From the NCBI GenBank assembly GCA_045634005.1, contig JAZQZL010000064.1, positions 1 through 18,407 on the forward strand: a stretch of 18,407 bases of DNA, given 5' to 3'. Positions 14,036 through 18,407 of this stretch are shown here, in pieces. The DNA is from Flemingiibacterium sp045634005 (GTDB taxonomy: Bacteria; Bacillota; Clostridia; Oscillospirales; CAG-272). The notes below the pieces were generated by a model. The model did not search any database. It had not been told where the DNA came from and was given only the letters and a program-made list of their open reading frames with translations. The translations under genes were made by a program, and so were the position numbers. The number at the start of each line of letters is the position of its first letter. The stretch's first letter is position 1.

Positions 14036-15433
14036 TTACTTCTTGATCTCGCCGCAGCTTTCGGTAACGTTTGCACCGTAAAGCTCCTTAAAGATGATGT
14101 TGCCCTTTTCCTGCACGTTAAAGATCTTCGGGCAGTTGCCGAGGAAAGCACGGTTGATAACAACGTTCTCAAGAGTTCTCTCAACGTTGTTGTTTGCATC
14201 GTTGATATCGAAGTCGAATGCGGTGCCGTCCTTGTTGTCCTTGTTGTCGTAGAAAATGTTCTCGAATACAACGTTCTTAAGGTCTGCGCCGTAGTTCTGG
14301 CTGATACGTCCCGATTTGGTGGTAACAACGTAGTCAACGTCGTTTTCAGCGAAGATGTTACCGAAGTAAGAGTTCTTCATAGCGATGTTGAGCATAATCG
14401 CAGTACCGCCGCGCGAATAGAGGTTGGTAGCGGAAATTCCGTAAACCTCATCTATGGTGTTGTTGCGGTTTCTCCAGAAGCCGTCCTGACCGATGCGGAG
14501 GAGAACGTAGGGCGCGTTGCCGTTAAGCTTCTGACGGATATCCATATTGATCTTGTGCTTCGGATATTCGGGATAGAACTTGCCTGCCGCGAGCGCACCG
14601 TTGTCAACGTCGTGTACGTTGTCGATGGTTACGTTGTAAAGCTTGCGTCCCTCGCTGTAGCGGATAGCGATAACCGCACAGTTTACGGAAGTACCGATAA
14701 TGTTCTTTATCGTGATGTCGTGAAGATCCTGACACTTGCCGGGAACGTGGAAGCGGACTCTCTCGCCGTTCTCGTTTCCGTAGCTCGTACCGATAGCGCT
14801 GAGCGCGATAAGGTCGTCGCCTGCCTGACCGGTGATGTTTTCAATAATTATATCGTGGCAGCCCTCGCGAAGGTCGATACCGTCGCAGTTAGGCTCGTCA
14901 CACTCGCAGTGAATGTGAAGATTGGAAAGTCTGCCGTATGCGCAGGAAATAAGGTCGATCGCCCACCAACGCTGATGAATAAGGGAGATACCCTCAATCG
15001 TGAAATTGTCAACGTTGAAGAACAGTATCATATTGTTCTTGGTGATGTGAGGTCTGCCGTCCTTGAGCGAGGTGTGCTCGGTAAGACCGTTATGTACAGC
15101 GCCGTCGATAACAGCGTTACCCTTACCGACGATACGAACGTCGTGTACGGGGGTTGCGATAGCATCCTCCATAGAATTGAAGCTTCTGAAAACGTTGTCC
15201 ATAGAGCCGTCAGCCTGACGGATGTAGCAGTTGTCAAGAACCACCTCAAGCTCAGATGCAAGAATGATCGCCTTGTCGATATCCCACAGTGCCTTACCGG
15301 TTCTGTCGTTTACTCTCGGGATAAGCACTCTGCCTATACCGGTTGCAACAGCGCGGTCTACCGCATTCTGAATGGACTGACTGTCGGTAGCGGCCATAAT
15401 GCCCGCATCGTTAGGGGTTACATATCTCTGCAT
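14036..15433 (-). CDS. GH28-like right-handed beta-helix protein
   Basis: A 465-residue protein with a pectate-lyase/polygalacturonase-type beta helix. The N-terminus (DSQSIQNAVDRAVATG, VLIPR) is the usual opening of this superfamily. Two GH28 signatures are recognisable: NCDGIDL (182-188, compare NTDGID) and GDDLIAL (205-211, compare GDDCIAI). The other two GH28 motifs, a histidine-glycine pair and RIK, are not clear; the region after residue 250 reads CAVIAIRYSEG. It may therefore be an atypical glycosidase, or a lyase or epimerase on uronate polymers. No signal peptide is present, so it likely acts on internalised oligosaccharide. GAGGAG stands 8 bases before ATG 15433. It lies 67 bases after mgsA on the same strand with no clear terminator or promoter between, so co-transcription is possible. 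Confidence 0.82.
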   Translation of the reverse strand: MQRYVTPNDAGIMAATDSQSIQNAVDRAVATGIGRVLIPRVNDRTGKALWDIDKAIILASELEVVLDNCYIRQADGSMDNVFRSFNSMEDAIATPVHDVRIVGKGNAVIDGAVHNGLTEHTSLKDGRPHITKNNMILFFNVDNFTIEGISLIHQRWWAIDLISCAYGRLSNLHIHCECDEPNCDGIDLREGCHDIIIENITGQAGDDLIALSAIGTSYGNENGERVRFHVPGKCQDLHDITIKNIIGTSVNCAVIAIRYSEGRKLYNVTIDNVHDVDNGALAAGKFYPEYPKHKINMDIRQKLNGNAPYVLLRIGQDGFWRNRNNTIDEVYGISATNLYSRGGTAIMLNIAMKNSYFGNIFAENDVDYVVTTKSGRISQNYGADLKNVVFENIFYDNKDNKDGTAFDFDINDANNNVERTLENVVINRAFLGNCPKIFNVQEKGNIIFKELYGANVTESCGEIKK

Positions 15434-15500
15434 AATATTTACTCCTCAAGATATATTTATTTTAGTAGGCGAAAAGCCCACTTTAATTCACGGTTTAAGA

Positions 15501-15893
15501 TTACTTGCCGAGAGTTTGAAAAAAGGTCTTATTTTTAAGCGCTTCGAGCATTATCGTCGCGCTGCCGACGTTGGTAGCGAGCGGAATCTTCTGCACGTCA
15601 CCAAGGCGAAGAAGAGCAGAAACGTCAGGCTCGTGGGGCTGTGCGGTAAGCGGGTCACGCAGGAAGATGATAAGGTCAAGCTCACCGTTTGCAAGCATTG
15701 CACCTATCTGCTGGTCACCGCCGAGAGGTCCGCTTTTCATTCTGTGTATAGAAAGTCCGGTTTCGCCCATAATGAGCGTGCCGGTAGTACCCGTCGCATA
15801 AAGCTCGTATTCGGCGAGCACGTCCTTGTACTTTTTAGCAAGCTCGATTATCTCGTCTTTTTTCTTGTCGTGTGCAATTAAAGCGATTTTCAC
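15501..15893 (-). CDS. mgsA: Methylglyoxal synthase
   Basis: A 130-residue enzyme that converts dihydroxyacetone phosphate to methylglyoxal and phosphate, a bypass used when phosphorylated sugars build up. All four key residues known in the Escherichia coli enzyme (H19, D71, D91, H98) are present at identical spacing as H8, D60, D80 and H87, in IAHDKKK, GPLGGDQQIGA, FLRDPLTAQPHEPD. The start is GTG 15893 (MKIALIAHD) with GGAGG 8 bases upstream; a longer reading to 15938 would begin upstream of that ribosome binding site and has no family support. The promoter is at 15927-15955, divergent from gpsA, which uses the same substrate. Confidence 0.96.
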   Translation of the reverse strand: MKIALIAHDKKKDEIIELAKKYKDVLAEYELYATGTTGTLIMGETGLSIHRMKSGPLGGDQQIGAMLANGELDLIIFLRDPLTAQPHEPDVSALLRLGDVQKIPLATNVGSATIMLEALKNKTFFQTLGK

Positions 15894-15926
15894 AATTGTC
15901 ACCTCCAAAGTTTTCATACCGAATTC

Positions 15927-15955
15927 ATCATACCACAAAAACCCCTTCGTGTCAA
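15927..15955 (-). promoter_or_regulatory. Promoter of mgsA
   Basis: On the minus strand there is a perfect -35 TTGACA (15955-15950), a 17-base spacer and a -10 TATGAT (15932-15927) preceded by TGG (extended -10). Confidence 0.85.
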
Positions 15956-16002
15956 GTCTAAAACGCCTTTGCCGGCATTTTTTATCTTACTGACACAAGC
16001 GG

Positions 16003-16031
16003 TTGACAAAACAGCGTAAATATAGTATAAT
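16003..16031 (+). promoter_or_regulatory. Promoter of gpsA
   Basis: A perfect TTGACA (16003-16008), a 17-base spacer and a perfect TATAAT (16026-16031). The predicted transcript start is at about 16038. The -35 boxes of this promoter and of the mgsA promoter are 47 bases apart, with the palindrome TGCCGGCA (15970-15977) between them. Confidence 0.88.
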
Positions 16032-16079
16032 ATATCTATGTTAAGTCTCGCAAATATTAACGAAAGAAGCACGCAAAAA

Positions 16080-17036
16080 ATGAAAATAACCGTTATCGGA
16101 TGCGGACGTTGGGGAAGCTGCATCGCGTGGTACCTCGACAAACTCGGACACAGAGTTTCTCTTTACGGACGCAAAAGCTCCGAAAATATGCAGCGCATAA
16201 TAAACGAACGAAAAAACGAATATATAACCTTCCCCGATTCTCTTTTGCTGGCAACCGAGCTTGAGAGCGTTCTCGAAGCGGATACGGTAATCGTTTCGAT
16301 AAACGCGCAAGGCTTCCGCTCGCTTTGCCGCGAGCTTGCCACGCTCGGCATACGCGAAAAAACGTTGGTTTTATGTATGAAGGGCATCGAAAACACCACC
16401 TGCAAGCGGCTTTCCGTAGTCGCCGCCGAGGAGCTTGACGCGTCAAACAAGGTCGCTGTATGGCTCGGTCCCGGCCACGTCGAGGAATTCTTCAGCGGAA
16501 TACAGAACTGTATGGTAATCGACAGCGAGGATGAGAATACGAAAAGAATGCTGATCGACGCCTTCTCGGGCGGCACTATCCGTTTCTACTACGGAACGGA
16601 TATCATAGGTAACGAGATCGGTGCGGCAGCGAAAAACGTCATAGGCGTATCCGCTGGTATGCTTGACGGGCTTGGTATGACCTCTCTCAAGGGCGCGCTT
16701 ATGTCGCGCGGCGCAAGAGAGATCGCCAGACTCATCAAGGCGTGCGGCGGCAGTGAGATGTCTGCGTACGGACTTTGTCACCTCGGCGACTATCAGGCGA
16801 CGGTCTTTTCCGAGTACAGTCACAACAGAGCGTTCGGCGAAAGCTTCGTTCGCGGAGAAAAATTCAATAAGCTCGCCGAGGGCTATTACACGGTTCCGGC
16901 ACTTATAAAAATGGCAGAGGAGCATAACGTCGAGCTTCCGATATGCTCGTCGGTCTATGACATACTCTACCGTGGCGTTTCAGTAAAGGACGCACTTTCA
17001 GCACTTTTCGAGCGCTCACAAAAGCTTGAATTTTGA
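16080..17036 (+). CDS. gpsA: Glycerol-3-phosphate dehydrogenase, NAD(P)-dependent
   Basis: A 318-residue cytoplasmic enzyme reducing dihydroxyacetone phosphate to sn-glycerol-3-phosphate for phospholipid synthesis. The start is MKITVIGCGRWGSC, a Rossmann GxGxxG dinucleotide site. Family residues follow: KGIE (K101), GPGHVEE in place of the usual GPSHAEE, the catalytic AAKNVIGVSAGMLDGLG (K185), GLCHLGDY (D238) and HNRAFGE (N249, R250). Length fits GpsA (about 320-340). I choose ATG 16080 because it gives the canonical N-terminus. Its ribosome binding site (GAAAGAAG) is weak and distant. The in-frame ATG at 16038 would add 14 residues but coincides with the predicted transcript start, so it could only work as a leaderless start. 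Divergent from mgsA. Confidence 0.92.
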   Translation: MKITVIGCGRWGSCIAWYLDKLGHRVSLYGRKSSENMQRIINERKNEYITFPDSLLLATELESVLEADTVIVSINAQGFRSLCRELATLGIREKTLVLCMKGIENTTCKRLSVVAAEELDASNKVAVWLGPGHVEEFFSGIQNCMVIDSEDENTKRMLIDAFSGGTIRFYYGTDIIGNEIGAAAKNVIGVSAGMLDGLGMTSLKGALMSRGAREIARLIKACGGSEMSAYGLCHLGDYQATVFSEYSHNRAFGESFVRGEKFNKLAEGYYTVPALIKMAEEHNVELPICSSVYDILYRGVSVKDALSALFERSQKLEF

Positions 17037-17075
17037 TAAACATATATACTTTTACTGCATTTTTTACAAAATATA

Positions 17076-17104
17076 TTGACAAGATAAAATTTTTATCGTA
17101 TAAT
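17076..17104 (+). promoter_or_regulatory. yegP-like gene promoter with palindrome in the spacer
   Basis: A perfect TTGACA (17076-17081), a 17-base spacer and a perfect TATAAT (17099-17104). The spacer contains an exact 7-1-7 inverted repeat GATAAAA-T-TTTTATC (17083-17097), an operator-like element filling the space between the two promoter boxes. Confidence 0.85.
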
Positions 17105-17120
17105 AAAAATGTAAAAATAT

Positions 17121-17134
17121 GTCGCAGCCGCGAC
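17121..17134 (+). promoter_or_regulatory. Small hairpin in the 5' leader of the yegP-like gene
   Basis: GTCGC-AGCC-GCGAC forms a five-pair GC-rich stem in an otherwise AU-rich leader, just upstream of the ribosome binding site (CGGAGG, 17140-17145). It may stabilise the messenger or present the ribosome binding site. Confidence 0.4.
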
Positions 17135-17151
17135 TTTAACGGAGGTTTATT

Positions 17152-17520
17152 ATGGGAAAGTTTAAGGTAAAAGAAACAGGCACCGGCGTTAAGTTCAATC
17201 TTTGTGCAGGTAACGGCCAGGTTATCGCAACCAGCGAGGTTTACAGTACCGAAACCGCTTGCATGAACGGTATCGAAAGCGTTAAGAAGAACGCTCCGAT
17301 CGCTAAGGTTGAGGATCAGACTGCAGCAGAAATCGTTGCTGTAACCAATCCTAAGTTTGAAATGTACACCGACAAGGCAGGCGAGTATCGCTTCCGCCTC
17401 AAGGCTCGCAACGGCGAGATCATCGCAGTTTCTGAGGGCTACACCTCTAAGGACGGCTGCGAGAACGGCATTGAGAGCGTAAGAAAGAACGCTCCCGACG
17501 CAGAGATCGTTAAGGAATAA
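17152..17520 (+). CDS. YegP-like tandem DUF1508 protein
   Basis: A 122-residue protein made of two copies of the DUF1508 (YegP) unit, about residues 4-50 and 68-116. Both carry the same pattern: a first strand, then KFNLCAGNGQVIATSEVY or RFRLKARNGEIIAVSEGY, followed by a cysteine, NGIESV and KKNAP or RKNAP. It is small, soluble and without signal or catalytic residues. The family is widespread in bacteria and has no established biochemical role; stress association has been proposed. GGAGG lies 7 bases before the ATG, and codon choice looks like that of a well-expressed gene. It has its own consensus promoter and a strong terminator. There is no terminator after gpsA upstream, so some read-through is possible. 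Confidence 0.93.
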   Translation: MGKFKVKETGTGVKFNLCAGNGQVIATSEVYSTETACMNGIESVKKNAPIAKVEDQTAAEIVAVTNPKFEMYTDKAGEYRFRLKARNGEIIAVSEGYTSKDGCENGIESVRKNAPDAEIVKE

Positions 17521-17534
17521 TTTCATACTTATTT

Positions 17535-17565
17535 ACGCCGTACCGTTTTCGGTACGGCGTTTTTC
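17535..17565 (+). terminator. Terminator after the yegP-like gene
   Basis: A perfect 11-pair stem ACGCCGTACCG / CGGTACGGCGT around a TTTT loop (17535-17560), followed by TTTTC. Confidence 0.93.
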
Positions 17566-17639
17566 TTGGAAATCAACCGTCAGTACAGACGAAATCTTGC
17601 CTGCCTCGGTAACGTTCCGAGCTTCAAATACGCAACAGT

Positions 17640-17667
17640 AAAACCGCCCACTTTGTGGGCGGTTTGC
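17640..17667 (-). terminator. Terminator of the MlrC-family gene
   Basis: On the minus strand AAACCGCCCAC-AAA-GTGGGCGGTTTT directly follows the stop codon at 17668. The 75 bases between this and the previous terminator hold no gene that I can support. Confidence 0.85.
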
Positions 17668-18407
17668 TTATTTATTTTTCCAATTTTTAAACTTATATCC
17701 CGTCGGTACGGGGACAGCAAGTCCCGGCAGGCACACCGCGTGCATCTCGCGCGCCACCTCGCCGTAAGATGCTCTGTAATGAACGGCAGATTTGGTAACA
17801 AGTATTCTCTGCTCCTCGGGCGCGATTCCGTGTGCGCGGAAAATTTCAAGGTCGTACGGCTGTCTTGGAAGCGTCGTTATGAATACGGTATTTCCTGCCA
17901 CCTCAATCACAGCGGTTTTTCCGTGATTTGCAACCTCACCGTGCGACATTTTACCCTTGAAAATGTATTTTCCGTCGGAAATAGCTTTAACCCTCGCACT
18001 CACCATTACGGGTCCACCCGAGTAGGTGGAATCGCTCTTGCCGCCAAGTTCGAGCTCGACAGTTGCGCCAACACCTGCCGCTACGCATTTTTCGACGCTT
18101 TCGGGATCAAGTATTGTAGCGATAGCCGCGCCCGTAATGCCGCGTTCGAGTATGCGGCGCAAAATATGCGTCGTATCGCCAAGCGCTCCTGCTCCGGGGT
18201 TGTCGGATGCGTCAGCTATAACAATAGGACCGTCCCACCCAAGTACCGCTCTGTCAAGAACCTCGTCAAGCGAAATAAATTCGCGCTTTAATGTGGGTAT
18301 AGCCGCTTCGATAGCCGACGACATTTGATCTGCGAGCTCGTTTGCAAGCTCCGCATCGCCATCGGTCACAACCATCACGCTCATACCCATTTCTTCAATA
18401 TCCGCCG
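17668..18407 (-). CDS. MlrC family (M81) metallopeptidase-like protein, C-terminal part
   Basis: The gene runs off the right edge; 246 codons of its 3' part are visible and the frame stays open to 18407, so the ATG at 18390 is internal. The visible part matches the MlrC C-terminal domain: IADASDNPGAGALGDTTHIL, GITGAAIATILDPESVEKC, VELELGGK, HGIAPEEQRILVTKSAVHYRASY and CLPGLAVP. MlrC is known from microcystin breakdown in sphingomonads, but the family is broad and most members have no known substrate; the metal ligands lie mainly in the missing N-terminal domain. A role in hydrolysing small peptides or amides is only inference. A hairpin terminator follows the stop. Confidence 0.88.
   Translation of the reverse strand, partial: ADIEEMGMSVMVVTDGDAELANELADQMSSAIEAAIPTLKREFISLDEVLDRAVLGWDGPIVIADASDNPGAGALGDTTHILRRILERGITGAAIATILDPESVEKCVAAGVGATVELELGGKSDSTYSGGPVMVSARVKAISDGKYIFKGKMSHGEVANHGKTAVIEVAGNTVFITTLPRQPYDLEIFRAHGIAPEEQRILVTKSAVHYRASYGEVAREMHAVCLPGLAVPVPTGYKFKNWKNK

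Noticed and set aside
15464..15482. A hairpin AGTAGGC/GCCCACT between mgsA and the GH28-like gene.
   Set aside because: It is short, has a wobble pair and no U-tract on the minus strand, so it is unlikely to terminate mgsA transcription.
14018..15538. A 506-codon open frame on the plus strand opposite the GH28-like gene.
   Set aside because: It is a shadow of the minus-strand gene, which has clear beta-helix motifs and a ribosome binding site. The antisense frame stays open because the real gene rarely uses TTA, CTA and TCA codons.
17605..17621. A small CTCGG/CCGAG hairpin between the two terminators near the right end.
   Set aside because: Five pairs without a T-run or any flanking signal; it may be chance, and nothing else in the 75-base gap supports a gene.
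17566..18291. A 241-codon plus-strand frame over the MlrC-family gene.
   Set aside because: It starts inside terminator-flanked intergenic DNA and runs antisense to a gene with clear MlrC motifs.

Overview
The window looks like a chromosomal segment of an uncultured, low-to-mid GC Gram-positive anaerobe of the class Clostridia, probably a gut member of the Oscillospirales or Christensenellales type. The evidence is a tryptophan T-box leader, strong AGGAGG-like ribosome binding sites, near-consensus sigma-A promoters, a PadR/HAAS/DUF4097 cassette, a clostridial-style TrpB, and a methionine synthase split from its reactivation domain. The genus is inference. No mobile element, tRNA, rRNA or CRISPR array was seen.

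Layout, left to right. 1-259 is the 3' end of a 2-isopropylmalate synthase gene with a terminator. 307-2215 is a three-gene cassette: a PadR repressor, a HAAS (DUF1700) membrane protein and a DUF4097 repeat protein, with a dyad operator over its promoter. It converges on trpB (minus strand). TrpB is preceded by a Trp-specific T-box and, between the T-box terminator and trpB, by a 12-codon leader ORF with a Trp codon. Divergent from trpB is a FecCD-type metal/siderophore/corrinoid ABC importer of permease, ATPase and lipoprotein. Next come a polysaccharide-deacetylase-like protein of unknown substrate and a terminator.

8053-12854 is a minus-strand run of four closely packed genes. In transcription order these are an SGNH/GxDLY esterase, an alpha/beta hydrolase, a MetH reactivation-domain protein and a MetH lacking that domain. 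Divergent from it, and preceded by its own promoter, is a calcineurin-like phosphoesterase (13073-13984). It converges on a GH28-like beta-helix protein (14036-15433), which lies downstream of mgsA. mgsA and gpsA, two enzymes that both consume dihydroxyacetone phosphate, are transcribed divergently from one short intergenic region. A YegP-like tandem DUF1508 protein follows, and the window ends in the 3' part of an MlrC-family (M81) gene on the minus strand.

The window is mostly amino-acid metabolism (Leu, Trp, Met), triose-phosphate branch points, nutrient import and carbohydrate-active or esterase enzymes. The most interesting points are regulatory: the tandem T-box plus Trp-containing leader ORF before trpB, the operator-like palindrome inside the yegP promoter spacer, the paired direct repeats next to the weak -35 of the esterase/metH operon, the duplicated -35 region of the importer, and the shared mgsA/gpsA control region. 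I did not see a clearly novel multi-gene system.
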